A DNA stretch of 64,000 nt, from the NCBI GenBank assembly GCA_000827325.1, contig KN832878.1:434001-498000 (forward strand). Reading direction: 5' to 3'. The position numbers and the translations under genes are program-made. The notes under the pieces are model-generated. The model was not told the origin of the DNA, did not search any database, and was given only the letters and a program-made list of their open reading frames with translations. Source of the DNA: Oidiodendron maius Zn. Its lineage: Eukaryota; Ascomycota; Leotiomycetes; Myxotrichaceae. Positions 1-11,351 of the stretch are shown here, in pieces (positions within the stretch are counted from its first letter, which is position 1; each line of letters opens with the position of its first letter).

Positions 1-2116
1 TATTAGTAACATACGCATTGCAGGTGAGTACAGGCATCTTGAGAATAATATGGCATCTAATTATCTTCAAAGTTTCTCCTCGTCACCCTCCTCTACACGA
101 TACCCGAAGATGATTCAGCCCACACCAAAAAGAGTAAGTTATATTGCATTCCCCAAAGCGCCCTCGCTGATGGATCGCAAAGACTATTTCCGTCACTTTC
201 TCGGGCGACTGCATAGACCGCAAGATTTCCAGTTTATTGTCGATGGCGTAACACGAATTCTCAACCAGCCACTGCAAGCAAGCATGTCTTATATCCCGTC
301 ATCTCAATCAAATGCCAAGTGCTCGTCAGAGATGATCATGCTATTCTGGGAGATAACTCAATGCAACAAACGCTTCCGATCATTCATAATAGACACTGAT
401 CGCTCTCATGACTTCGTCATACTAATTTTATTTTATGCCTTAGAGTATAAGCTGGACCCCTCGAAACAAGGAGTTGTGAGAATGTGTGTATTTCTGCTAC
501 AGACGATGAGCGTGGAGCCGAACTTCGGAAAGAACCTCAATAAGAGATTCGAAGCTCAAGATACGTTACCCTCGAGTATCAGGATCCAGTCGTTTAATGG
601 GACGTACGCGGATTTCTTAATTCATGTAGGTTTCTATGTCTGCCAATTTTCTAAAATCTATCTAATATGGGAATTCTCAGTCCATATACAACATAATCAG
701 CAAGAGTAAGGGCAAGCTCTATGCAATCTACCCTGCTTTGCTCGCTGTCATCAACAACATCACTCCTCACCTCGAAACTATAAGTGCGTCGGCATCGTCT
801 AAGCTGCTCCAGCTTTTCTCTTCCATGTCATCGCCAGGCTTCTTATTGGCCAATGACAGTAATCATGACCTTCTGCGCTCACTACTGGAGAGCATGAATG
901 CTATCATTGAACATCAGTATAGCAGTTAGTCTTATTAATTGTAACCCTATCATGCCACCTTTGGATGCTGACTCGCGCATCAGGTAACCCGAACTTTGTG
1001 TATGCTGTGCTGCGAAATAAGAAGAGGTTTGCAGGTAAGCTAAGGTCCATAGCAGCACAATCTTATTGCTGACTGTCAATAGCATTGCGATCGTTTACTC
1101 TAGAAAGTGGACGAGAGGAAATAGAACAAATTAACAGGCAGCAAAAGGAGCGTTCCAACGAACAGTCTATCTTGACACCATTGGACAGCCAAAGAGGTTC
1201 TGTCGACGGCGTGAGGAGTCCTTCTACGAGTCATCAGCGATCACTTAGCGACGTGCCGGAGGATGGTACATTCGCCATAGGGGGTGATGAAGACGATGAT
1301 TCCGACGGAGAGCCTCGACCGACTCCAACCGAATCGACGCCAAGCAAACAGGCGTCTCGTGCTTCATCAGTCTCATCTGGTGTAGATGATGCGGTCCCGA
1401 CTCAGCTAAGGGGAATGTCTGAGAAAGCTAGAGGCAAGATGCCAGGTACGTCAGTCTAAAATGTATGATCTGTTTGTTACTAACGAGACACAGCTGGCAT
1501 GCCTACGTTCTCGAGGCAGAGTAGCACGACCAGCTTGGGTAGTTATGGTGGACCGGGGTATTCGCCTAACGGTGCCTTTGAACCTACAGCAGAATGGATA
1601 GATTCCTGGCTCACCGAGTTGCCGTTACACACAATCCTAACGGTCATTGACCAGGTTGGGCCTCTAATTCAACGACCGGACGTGCCAACGGATACACCGG
1701 CCACCAATACTTTACGGATAATCCAAAATGCCCAGCTCAGCGGCATTGATCTGTCTCCAGTCCGGATCCAGTATTTCGAATGGTCGCCATTATCGATGGG
1801 TTGGTACCAGTCACTACTCTGGGGGTTTATTTTTACGAGCGAAATGCAGATTGCGAAGGGCACTGTCGGCGTGTGGAATGGCACTACAATTAAACTCTTC
1901 CGCGTCGAGACGGTTGCAGCAAATGGCCCGACGTTGTCATCGCCACGTGGGGCAGTGGACGCGGTTGGAAGCAATATCGTATCGCGGATAGGCAGTATCA
2001 ATCTTCGCGGCGTCGGAGGAGGGGAGTCGCAAAGTGCAGCCACCCCTAGTAGACCAGTACTTGGGTCAAGAAGTTCAAGTAACTCGAGAGGAGAACCGAG
2101 AAGCGCGGTGATCTAG
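1..2116 (+). CDS. HID1: HID1-family trafficking protein, 3' part (5' end outside window)
   Basis: This is the C-terminal part of a HID1 (high-temperature-induced dauer-forming 1) family protein. The family acts in Golgi/trans-Golgi sorting; the fission yeast relative is Ftp105. The frame is open from base 2. The first 23 bases resemble an intron end (...TTGCAG), so the exon may begin at 24. The frame runs on through introns at 626-680, 925-983, 1035-1082 and 1446-1493, all GT-AG and 48-59 nt. Joined exons give continuous text such as HLETISASASSK and FAALRSFTLESGREEIEQ. A low-complexity Ser/Asp/Glu region follows, then the conserved tail with EKARGKMP and WIDSWLTELPLHTILTVIDQ. The stop is at 2114-2116. 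The family call is from recalled motifs and is fairly firm. Confidence 0.8.
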
Positions 2117-3141
2117 GAGTTTAATTGAGGGTTTGAGCTTGTGTTGGGTTAAAGGATAGGTCATCATCTTCTTTCTATGTTCGGCTCAAAGCGTAGGCGT
2201 TATAAGAAAAGGATCATATACCCAGATATTTGATGAAGTTCCAAATCTCCGGAGCATGTTCAAGTGACCTCGTTATTCTCCCATAAGTATGCCCGTCCAG
2301 TTTCGTTCTAGCAAGCAAATCAATCCGACGCGAAAAATCGTTCAGGTGCATATTTGTTGGGCACTGGTATGAGACAAAATCACCGGAAGATTCCACCTTT
2401 GCTCCTCCACGGTAGGAAGGAGATACTAGATTGATGATCCTTGGAGCTCGAGTTCTTGATCTTGTTACGTGGAACCACCTAGGCGCATGAGGGCCGTGGA
2501 CCTTTATTTAGACATGTACGAAGTAGACAGACTTATATAAGTTATATGGCGGAAACACAAATGGTTCAAGATGAGAAGCTATTTCTCCAATCTGTTAGCC
2601 GGGTCCACTGCAGTTGCTGCCCCCCTGCGCAGCCAGACGGTCTGACATATATGTGGAGTTTTATTTAGGCCAAATTTCCTTGTTAGGAATACTCCGCGTC
2701 TAGACTCGCAGAAATTCCACTTATTTATAACTAAGACATTGAACCCTTCTCTATCGTCCATCTAGAAACTTGGCAATCTCACACCGGATAAATCTCGGGT
2801 TTGGACTCGGAACGGGTAAAAATTGTCGCGGGCAATCTTGATCTTGTTCCGGCGACTGATAAAAGGAACGAACAACAACTTACACCCAGGCGATACTTTT
2901 TGCGATACTTTAGGTAGCCCCGGCCTCTCCACAACCTCAATTCGTCACTCCCACACTCGAACAGATTCACACTGCCGGCCTTCGATTCAATGCTCGGAGT
3001 CCAAGTTCGCGGCCATGCAACTACTTTACCTTGACCTTGGCAAGTCCCTTGGCAGTTCTCCGTCCTGCCAACCTCGGTCGCGACCTTTACCTTACACCTC
3101 GAGATATCTGTACCTTTAATAGATAGACGATAATCGCCAAA
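2117..3141. other. Intergenic, 3' of HID1 and promoter/leader of TRK1
   Basis: No supported gene. The only open frames are short and uncharacteristic. A 12-base palindrome around TTATATAA lies at 2531-2542, about 600 bases upstream of the TRK start. The last 300 bases are C/T-rich, as is common in fungal 5' leaders. Confidence 0.5.
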
Positions 3142-5952
3142 ATGATCAAAATTCCAAAGAGCGTATTGTCACTGTTAGAGTCGCTGCGGCCTTCTTTTGC
3201 CTCTAAGCATCCCCACTTCAATTTTATCACTATCCATTGTAAGCTCGCTGTACCATTACCACATTCCTTTACACTCCCTGATCTCTGCAGATTTTTGGAT
3301 TATTGGCATGTCCATATTTGGCTCTATATGCCTCTATCCTCGTGGTGGAATCGCATACATCGATGCCCTCTTTCTCTCAAGTGGCGCCGCCACCCAGAGC
3401 GGCCTGAATACCGTCAACCTGAATGCTCTGAATACATGGCAGCAGATCGTCCTGTTCTTCATACCAATACTATGCAATCCGATTTCTATTAATACGTTTG
3501 TGGTCTTCTTGCGCCTATACTGGTTCGAGAAGCGCTTCCAGCACATTGCGGCCGAGGCCAAGAAGAATCGACGCAGTCTCTCCAAATCAATATCCAAGTC
3601 AAAAGGCGAGAGGGATATCGGAAGAGAAGAGAGAGGCGTGCAGGGCCGCAGCATTGTTGTTTTGCATGAAACAACCAGGCCTAATGGTATGACAAATGAT
3701 GGTGATGTGCCACATGATCTGACAGAGCACCTGAAGAACGCCATATCCAAGGATGATAGCGACGAAATTGATAAATTTTCAGATACACAAGCTCCATATA
3801 CTACTGATGAGACTAGTAGGTCAAAGTTACAGTCTCATCAAACCCAGATCCGTTTTGCGGATCAGGTGAAGCCCAGTCATCCTCGCACATCAGATGATGA
3901 TATCCCTGGCCCAATACGTCGCAGCCCCGAGGAGCATATTGCTTTTCTTGAACGCCAGAGAAATCTAGACGATGACGCCGTCCTTCGTATTCCAGGGCCT
4001 CGCGATGCAGATGCTGGGGTGGAGCCCGAGATGGTTCAGGGGACAGATGTTTATCCGACTCTGTCTCGGAGACTATCAATTTTCTCCTCGAGGAGGGACA
4101 GTGAGGATCATGGACGCAGAACCTCTGATGATAATACTCATATGTCTGGAAGGAGACGGAATATTACCATCGCAGAACCGGCAAGGCCACGATTGGAGGA
4201 ACATGTCCGTGAAGAGGTTCAGGCAGCAAGCCATCCGTTAAGTGCCGTGTTAAGATTCCGAAAGCCAAGAGTGATGCAAGGCGAGAAGCTCCACAATGAT
4301 GAACCTCCTGCACGATCTAGGAGAGGCACATTGAGCAGCATTAAACGAACTTTTAGTCATTCAAATGAGGAGAGTATGCCATATCTTAGCTGGGAGCCGA
4401 CAATTGGCCGAAATTCGGCATTCGTGGACCTCACAGAATCCCAAAGAGAAGAACTTGGTGGTATTGAATACAGAGCCCTGAAATCTCTAGCTCTGGTTCT
4501 TACGGTTTATTTCTGGGGCTTCATGATATTAGGGTTTATTGGTCTAATACCTTGGATCCTTAAAAGCAAGACTTATGGGCTGGTTGTCACTTCGATTGGA
4601 CAGGGACGAACTTGGTGGGCCTTTTTTACAGCAAATTCAGCATTTACGGATCTGGGATTCACACTGACCCCGGATAGCATGGCATCATTTCAGGCAGCTG
4701 TGTGGCCGCTGTTGCTAATGTCCTTTTTAATTATCATCGGAAACACGGGCTTTCCGATCATGCTTCGATTCATTATATGGGTGACATCGCTGTATGTTCC
4801 TAAGAACAGTGGGATATGGGAGGAGTTGAGATTTCTTTTGGACCACCCGCGTCGCTGTTTCACACTGTTATTTCCGTCTAAAGCGACGTGGTTATTATTT
4901 TTAATTTTGGTCCTGCTTAATGGCTTGGACTTGATATTCTTTATCATCCTTGATGTAAGTCTTAGAATATAGCTGCCCACTACTTCGATGCTGACACTAT
5001 GCAGCTTGGAAATACCATTGTCACGCAGTTGCCCCCCAACATACGAGTCCTTGATGGCTGGTTTCAAGCAGTGTCAACCAGAACAGCTGGATTTGGTGTC
5101 GTTAATCTTTCTTTACTTCATCCTGCCATACAAGTCTCTTATCTCCTCATGATGTACATATCTGTACTTCCCATCGCCATCTCGGTCCGCAGAACCAATG
5201 TCTACGAAGAGAAGGCCCTGGGCATTTATGGCTCCCCTTCAGAAGAACACGAGGACGAAGGCGAACCGTCGTACGTTGGCGCTCATATACGTCGGCAGTT
5301 ATCTTTCGACCTTTGGTATATTTTCCTTGGGCTATTCATTATCTCAATCGCCGAAGGATCTCGTCTTCAGAGTGGTGACCCCGCCTTCACAATGTTCAAT
5401 GTTCTCTTCGAGATAGTTTCTGCTTATGGTACAGTGGGCCTAAGTCTAGGTTATACTGGTATTGATGAATCCTTTTCCGCCGAATTCAGCGTGATATCGA
5501 AACTTGTTATCATCGCAATGCAGATTCGAGGGAGACACAGAGGTCTGCCATACGCACTAGACCGCGCCATCCTCCTCCCAAGCGAGCACCTCCAAGAGAA
5601 AGAAAACACTGATCCGTTGCAGCGATTGCACAGACGCAGCTCATCAATGACAAATAGAGGACTGAGTATCAGTGATGATGTGCAACCGCTGCACACCAGG
5701 ACCCGGAGTAAGAGCGCTCAGCGGCGCCAGTCACAGAATTTCCTCACCACCCTCCTGCATCCTGGCCCATCAATCCCAAATAGCCACCGCCGCGGTTATG
5801 CTGGCGATCCACAGTTCATGCAGAAGAATGGGAGAGATGCTCGGGGGAGAGAGACGAGTCCCAAGTCTTTGCGTGAACTTCCTTCTGGAGAGCGCCTAGC
5901 ACAGAATGAAGATCGTGCAAGGCCTAGGAGGCATTCGTTTCAGGAGGGATAA
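3142..5952 (+). CDS. TRK1: High-affinity potassium transporter, Trk/TrkH family
   Basis: Plasma-membrane K+ uptake protein of the fungal Trk type, about 902 residues in three exons: 3142-3238, 3291-4954 and 5005-5952. Introns are 52 and 50 nt, GT-AG. The four pore-loop segments are visible: SSGAATQSGLNTVN near residue 65, FFTANSAFTDLGFTLTPDS near 470, VSTRTAGFGVVN near 610 and VSAYGTVGLSLGYT near 728. As in other fungal Trk proteins, a long hydrophilic loop rich in Ser, Arg and Asp (about residues 140-420) separates the first pore module from the rest. The conserved MQIRGRHRGLPYALDRAI segment follows the last pore module, before a Ser/Arg-rich cytosolic tail. The start is the first ATG whose exon splices in frame into the first membrane helix (HYFWIIGMSIFGS). 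Confidence 0.95.
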
Positions 5953-6832
5953 AATCTGTTATACATGTATATATGGGATGGATACATCGATACTCTTGTT
6001 TTAAAACTGCTATATGCATGTGGGATATTTTGCTGTCACACACACAGCGTGGAGTAGGTCAGAAGGTTTTGGTTAATGGAATGGAAACATAGTGAGGTAT
6101 ATTAATGCCTACAGAATTTTCAAGGCTAAACTTGAGTCTCAAATGTTCGTGAGATTGTGAACGGGAAATAATATGTCCAGGTGAAGCCTGGACTACTTTG
6201 TCAAATGATGAAACGGCAGCTGCGTTAACGAAAGCAATTTGCTTTGCGTTATTAGTTGATGCACAGGTGCTGATCGATGCACTGCGTAATTTGAAAGGAG
6301 CAAGTTCATTGAGAGGATGCTAATCTGCCTATCGCAATTCAATTTCTGAAGAAGGGACAGTAGCATCAAAGAAACCCGTGAAGAGAAAGGCAAGGTTGCA
6401 GCGCCACCAGACTATATGCTCTAGAGCTGTATTAGAATCTGAACTTCCATGCCCATGTAAATGTAGCGTCATTATGCAGCTCTATGCCCAGCCAAGCGAG
6501 TCCTGCCACCCAGTTATGTCCGTCGCGAAAGAAAAACTATTACACAATGGATCAGTTCACTAGATATCTAGTTGAGTTAAACCACGGGGGGTGATCTGGT
6601 GAGCACAGAAAGCGCCCTTGTTGAGGACTCCATTCCTATAGGGCTGAACCCAGATCAATTCAATATTCCGACAGATATCCTTGGTAGGTTCGGCCCATTC
6701 ATTGATCACACCATATTGGTGCATACAGGGTGAGCCCGTGTAGCCGTCAAGGGCGACCTCTTCGCCGCCATGCTCCTATCTCGCGGTAGACAATAAGAAA
6801 AGTCTCGAGACGGGTGAGAGCGGAAATCTAAG
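5953..6832. other. Intergenic between TRK1 and a 2EXR remnant
   Basis: I see no gene here. Open frames are under 70 codons on both strands with no recognisable motif. The region holds the 3' ends of the two flanking convergent genes. Confidence 0.5.
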
Positions 6833-7278
6833 CAGTGAATTTAAGGTCTTTCTTGCGACGCGTCATGAAGCGAAACGCAGCGGCTGGCATGGCGATGATC
6901 TCGGACAAAGTTACCTACATCACGCTTGGGAAGGGGGGGGGGGATTGAAATGAGTTGAGGGTGACTTACTCGGTGGTGGTAAAATATAGGATGTCGGTGT
7001 GGGGAGAGATGAATCCACATAGTGCGATACTTAATTGTTTGGATACTTGCCACGTCAAAGCTCATATACTTGTAGCATCGCATTACGGCTGCGTAAGATT
7101 CCCAACAGGTAGTGAGTAAAGTGGTGAGGGTCTTGCGTACAACCTTGGACATATGGCTCTTGTAGACATTAGTCCTAGCCCCATAGGTTTTGAGTACCTG
7201 TGGGTCAGGGAGGGCATGGATCCAGATCTTGTCACGAAGCTCTGGCGGAAGCTGTCCCAAACAAGTAAACTGCTCCAT
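6833..7278 (-). pseudogene. Decayed 2EXR-domain gene
   Basis: The minus-strand frame from the ATG at 7278 starts with FTCLGQLPPELRDKIWIHAL, a good match to the start of the fungal 2EXR (F-box-like) domain, then CWESYAAVMRCYKYMSFD. The expected strand after this (PHTDILYF) is present, but in a different frame from about 7040 onward. A GTAAGT near 6970 could begin an intron. After it, the most protein-like frame ends ...FRFMTRRKKDLKFTA near 6833. A frame change within a conserved stretch and the short overall length suggest a broken copy. An unusual intron or a sequencing error in the 10-base G run near 6935 could also contribute. 2EXR genes are numerous and fast-evolving in Leotiomycetes (general knowledge). 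Confidence 0.45.
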
Positions 7279-7995
7279 CCTGTTTGCAATTTGACTGTGG
7301 CAGATCGCCCGGGAGATACATTAAGCGCCTTTGAAGGATTGTCGAATTGATAGGAAGCAAGATAACAGAACTTATTTCCGACTTTCATGGTGCCTAATGC
7401 ATGGTGCAGTTGAGACCCTATCTTCTGATCCTCATTCTCGAAATCTGTAATGATATAGGTCATCATTTGACAAGTGACATGTTCGGCATCCTCTTCAATA
7501 ATCGCCACACTACTGAGCACGTTAAGAATGCGAGTGCTCATTGGCCATGGCAGCGACCTTTTGGCTTCCTGACACGCTGTAGCCTGACGAAGTTGCTTCC
7601 CAGAAGCGAATGAGAAGTATTATGTCGTTAGGGCCGAAAGAACCTATGGGCGTGTTGATATTGGTGGGTGGGCGAAAAAACAACGAAAGAAGGGTATGAG
7701 ATAGATCGAATCCAAGATAGTAGCATAAATGAACCAAGTGCACTGGTTCTTAAAAGCAGTGAATCTCACCTATGGCCTCAACTCGTTTAAGAAAGTTCTC
7801 ACGCAAAGGGTCAACAACAGGAAAACGGGCATGGGAGGGGACGACACTTCCTCAATTTAATTGGGTCAAAATAATTAGTTTTCATTCTGAACCAATAAGA
7901 AATATCATGTGCACCATATGCTCATATGCTCATATGCCCAGTGCCACATAGTTACCTAAATGGTATCCTGTTTAACGCCAAAAGTATATAAGACA
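7279..7995. other. Intergenic, no supported gene
   Basis: Minus-strand open frames of 152 and 73 codons here overlap the 2EXR remnant or lack any recognisable motif. I see nothing else. Confidence 0.45.
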
Positions 7996-9651
7996 TTACT
8001 TCCAGAACCATCCCTGCTTGTCTTTTTTTTCTTGCTTCTCATCCTCTTTCTTTGGATCTTGCTTCTCCTTATTTGGAGGGAGTCCTTCATGCGACGTGTC
8101 TTCAGTATGTGTAGAGCTTGTCATCATCTCTCGTCCGTCAGCAAATCGCTTCCAGACTGTAACACTGGTCTCAACGGAACCGTCTTCATTTTTTATGTGC
8201 TCAGTGGTCGTACTAGTTGAGACCACCTTGTCAGGCTTAATAGGGGTTCTGACTCCAGTTTTGACAGAGCTAGATACAGTCTTCGCTTCCCTCTTCTTGC
8301 TCCAAGATTCCTTCAACTCCCGACGGCCTTCAGGCGTCAAGGCAGTTGCAAGTACCTTGTCGGTATCACTTAAGATATGCTCAAAAGCACGATGGGCTTC
8401 ATGAGGGCTGAGGCTCTTAATGTCTTTCTCGATGTCGGAGAAGAGTGAACTGAAGGTCAATTGACTGTTCGATGATTTAAGGTCTCTGAATTTTTTCTCA
8501 GCCTCGGGAAATAGACTGGTGATGGGGCTGATCGTTTTGAATTCCTTCTCGATATCAGCGAAGAGCGATTCGACCACACTACCGAAACTAGCCGGCGATG
8601 ACGCTACGCGGAGGAAGCGCTCATACATATCTTGTTCAGTCTGAGCGTCCAGTGTTTCTTTTGACACGTCAGGAGGAGATTTGCTCTCATTATTGGTGTT
8701 CTTCTCCTGCAATTCTGAGAATGATGGAAGGCTTCCTGCTATCTGCATGACCCCACCTGGCTTAGGTCGTTGCAGTTCGGATGGCTTGCCTTCCTGTAGT
8801 AGTCCATTCCATTGCATTCCTTTTATCCAATCTGCACATGAAACCGCATAAGTCGTGGGATTTTGAAATAGCCAGTGGCATGGAAGTCCAATGCGAGTCC
8901 ACGTTGTGGCCATGGGACGACCTTGGGATACCCGAATCAAATCTTCAAAGGCATCACAATAGGGAAAGCTATCCCCGGTGGTTGAAGTTGGCCGCGAGGA
9001 CAGTTTAAGTGGAGAGTAGGGCGAGAAGAGAAGATACGGGAGAAGCGAGTAGTCTGATTGGAGACTTGAGCCGGCTTTAAGCTGGCCAAGTATCACATAT
9101 TGGAGCGACTTCATGCTGTTGAGAGATACCTCATCTGGTGAGGAGAGGCTTGTGTTTGCGAAGGGGGTTCGAAAGCTGTCTGGGATCCAGTCTTGGGGCC
9201 GATCATATGTTCCATGGAGATGGGCGAAGAGCGAGATCGATACCGGAAAATAAAGAGGCAGATCTTTTGTCATTCCATCCATTTCCTGATGTATGGACTC
9301 ACCATCCTCCTTCGCGGGTGATTGCGAGTATTGCCGCCAGTCTGAATGTTTCTTCACAGGTATCTCGACCTCTTTATTTGCCGTCGCGTTAAGTTTCTCT
9401 TGCTCCGTACTCGAATCGCTGGGCTGCTTGGAATACCCGTTTGCTTCATCTCGACGTTGGAGCTTATCGTCGATCTCGGCCCATCGAGCGCTCGAAGGTG
9501 GGTTTTTGGAGAAGGCTGATGGCAGGCCAACTATTCCTTGGAGAAGGGAGCTGATCTGGGCGTCAGCGAATTGACGGAACCTGATGAAGGGGTTCTCGGT
9601 CTTTGACTGGGATCCGTTTGGATCTTTGCCGTCGTTCGGAAATGCAGCCAT
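7996..9651 (-). CDS. Conserved fungal protein of unknown function, 551 aa
   Basis: Single-exon gene of 551 codons starting at the ATG at 9651. I do not recognise a named domain. The N-terminus reads NPFIRFRQFADAQISSLLQG, an amphipathic segment. A middle region rich in charged residues contains three related segments beginning SLFADIEKEFK, LTFSSLFSDIEKDIKSL and EHILSDTDKVLATAL, which look like short internal repeats with helical spacing. Near the C-terminus, SVETSVTVWKRFADGREMM resembles beta-strand segments seen in several fungal proteins. The tail is Lys/Glu/Asp-rich and ends KQGWFWK. There is no signal peptide or membrane span. It is divergent from the gene at 9957, with 305 bases between start codons. 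Uninterrupted length and codon use support a real gene; the function is unknown. Confidence 0.75.
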   Translation of the reverse strand: MAAFPNDGKDPNGSQSKTENPFIRFRQFADAQISSLLQGIVGLPSAFSKNPPSSARWAEIDDKLQRRDEANGYSKQPSDSSTEQEKLNATANKEVEIPVKKHSDWRQYSQSPAKEDGESIHQEMDGMTKDLPLYFPVSISLFAHLHGTYDRPQDWIPDSFRTPFANTSLSSPDEVSLNSMKSLQYVILGQLKAGSSLQSDYSLLPYLLFSPYSPLKLSSRPTSTTGDSFPYCDAFEDLIRVSQGRPMATTWTRIGLPCHWLFQNPTTYAVSCADWIKGMQWNGLLQEGKPSELQRPKPGGVMQIAGSLPSFSELQEKNTNNESKSPPDVSKETLDAQTEQDMYERFLRVASSPASFGSVVESLFADIEKEFKTISPITSLFPEAEKKFRDLKSSNSQLTFSSLFSDIEKDIKSLSPHEAHRAFEHILSDTDKVLATALTPEGRRELKESWSKKREAKTVSSSVKTGVRTPIKPDKVVSTSTTTEHIKNEDGSVETSVTVWKRFADGREMMTSSTHTEDTSHEGLPPNKEKQDPKKEDEKQEKKDKQGWFWK

Positions 9652-9956
9652 GCTGGATACACATCTATTCAGTTGTTGCCACTGAATGAATGTTCAGGTG
9701 TCTTCCTGTCCTGCAAAGTCCTAATCTTTCCGTAATGCTTGACGTTGAATCTGCGGCAGTGGCGGGCGAGCCTCTGATTGGCGGATACGTTGTACCCCAG
9801 ATTAGGTAATACAGTTCATTAGTAATCCAACTCTCATCGACCAATCAGATAGCTGCTCATATTCCTCGAGTAGCAGCCATGACAGTTCACTGTGCATAGA
9901 AAACATCAACGAAACAATCTCCACACAAAAAGGGTCCTCATTGCAAATGTCTAGCA
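9652..9956. promoter_or_regulatory. Shared promoter of two divergent genes
   Basis: 305 bases between the two start codons. ATTGG at 9777-9781 and CCAAT at 9841-9845 are two opposite-facing CCAAT-box matches, a common arrangement in fungal bidirectional promoters. The functional role is inferred from position. Confidence 0.45.
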
Positions 9957-11351
9957 ATGGACAGCGCTATAAATGTTGACAATTCCATGACGATATCCCA
10001 CAGCATGGCCACAGACCCAAGCCCAACACGATCTCCTCAATCGACTCCCAATGCCCCCGCTTCGCAAGGCGCCAAAGCTCCCCCGTCTGCGCCTGTCATC
10101 GGGAGACGACACTCGCTACCCCTCCATTTCCTCCCGCCCGGCCTCTGGAGTGCGAATGCGTCGATGGCAAGTCTAGTCGAGTCCGAAGAAGCTGCTCGTG
10201 GTGAGCATATCCTCGATGAGAGGACCGTCGCAACACGAATCTCTGCTCTTCGACAGCTGAACGGGGGCACGCGAGGCCACCGATACACGAAGTCAACGGG
10301 GGCAAGGAGCAGTACGTTTAGTCAACCAGTCATTGTACGGACCTACTCGGGCACAGCCAGACCACGTTCACAGAGGCGGGATTTGGTGACGGTGAAGAAA
10401 GAGAGTGGGCTGCCGGCCATGAAGTCGACACAGGCGGAATTGAAGCTGCCACCGGTGGAGGCGTTCACGTTCAAGGGCATAATGGACGAGATACGCCATG
10501 GCGTCTCAGATGACTTGGAAAGGATTGCCGAGATCTGTGCCCGCAGTAGATACAGTTTAAGCAATCAGTACGAGGTTCACATGCCTCCTCATGGACAGGG
10601 AGAAGCTATTATTGGTGGACTTGGGGCGGATGGCAGTGGACCTACATTGCAAGCCATTAGCTCTGATGATGAGCAGACACGCCGAGTTAGGAGATCTGGT
10701 GCCAGGCGAACGAGGTCCGCGGCATACGGTACGCTCGAGACCATCATGTCCTCGTCCAGGTCTTCGGACGAGGACAAGTCAAAGAAGAAGCCCGCTGCGG
10801 AGCTCGCGGATGAGGTCCGAGGCAGAGCAGCGAAGAAATTGCTGCGTTCAAAAAATAAAGACGGGCAAGAATCTGTCGATGGTGAGCCATCAGAAGACAG
10901 CCCACAGAAACGAGTGCGCTCCAAGTCAGCATCTTTCGCATCAGTGATGATAGACAACGCTGAGAACTTCCGAAATGAGAGCTCCTCAACTCCTGCATCA
11001 CCCGAATTGCTCATCAGCGAACCGGCAAGGCCTCAAACATCGACTGCAGATCTTGCGAGCGTTCGGACGTTCGGCGAGCCCTCTCAAGCAGCATCACCCA
11101 CTCTGCAGTCTCTTATATTCCGCAGACCAACAGGGTCGAGGACCACCAATTCAATGCAGAGGTCTGATTCTGACAACGGGCCAACACTCCTTGAGAGCCT
11201 CGGCTCTTGGCTACCGTGGGTCAGACAGCCTCCTCAAATCCATGGCCCTCAAGGGAGAGCTGCCGGCGTTTCACATGCCGAGGGCAGCCTCAGAGACCTT
11301 TTACGATCCTCAGAATTAGACCCTAGAGGCAAAGCCATTGATCGCAGCTAG
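9957..11351 (+). CDS. Conserved fungal protein of unknown function, 464 aa, mostly disordered
   Basis: Single exon of 464 codons. Composition is rich in Ser, Pro, Arg, Thr and Ala, so much of the chain should be disordered. A more conserved-looking core lies at about residues 65-205: LVESEEAARGEHILDERTVA, ALRQLNGGTRGHRYTKS, then LPPVEAFTFKGIMDEIRHGV followed by an acidic/helical stretch ending RYSLSNQYEVHMP. Basic clusters (RRVRRSGARRTRS, KKKPAAELADEVRGRAAKK) could be nuclear localisation signals. A hydrophobic patch near the C-terminus reads LLESLGSWLPWVRQPP. I do not recognise a catalytic domain. It pairs divergently with the gene ending at 7996. The gene looks real because the frame is long and open with an ATG just after the shared promoter. 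Confidence 0.7.
   Translation: MDSAINVDNSMTISHSMATDPSPTRSPQSTPNAPASQGAKAPPSAPVIGRRHSLPLHFLPPGLWSANASMASLVESEEAARGEHILDERTVATRISALRQLNGGTRGHRYTKSTGARSSTFSQPVIVRTYSGTARPRSQRRDLVTVKKESGLPAMKSTQAELKLPPVEAFTFKGIMDEIRHGVSDDLERIAEICARSRYSLSNQYEVHMPPHGQGEAIIGGLGADGSGPTLQAISSDDEQTRRVRRSGARRTRSAAYGTLETIMSSSRSSDEDKSKKKPAAELADEVRGRAAKKLLRSKNKDGQESVDGEPSEDSPQKRVRSKSASFASVMIDNAENFRNESSSTPASPELLISEPARPQTSTADLASVRTFGEPSQAASPTLQSLIFRRPTGSRTTNSMQRSDSDNGPTLLESLGSWLPWVRQPPQIHGPQGRAAGVSHAEGSLRDLLRSSELDPRGKAIDRS

Noticed and set aside
3334-3750. 138-codon minus-strand frame inside TRK1
   Set aside because: It lies opposite a well-supported coding exon and has no motif; it is a shadow frame.
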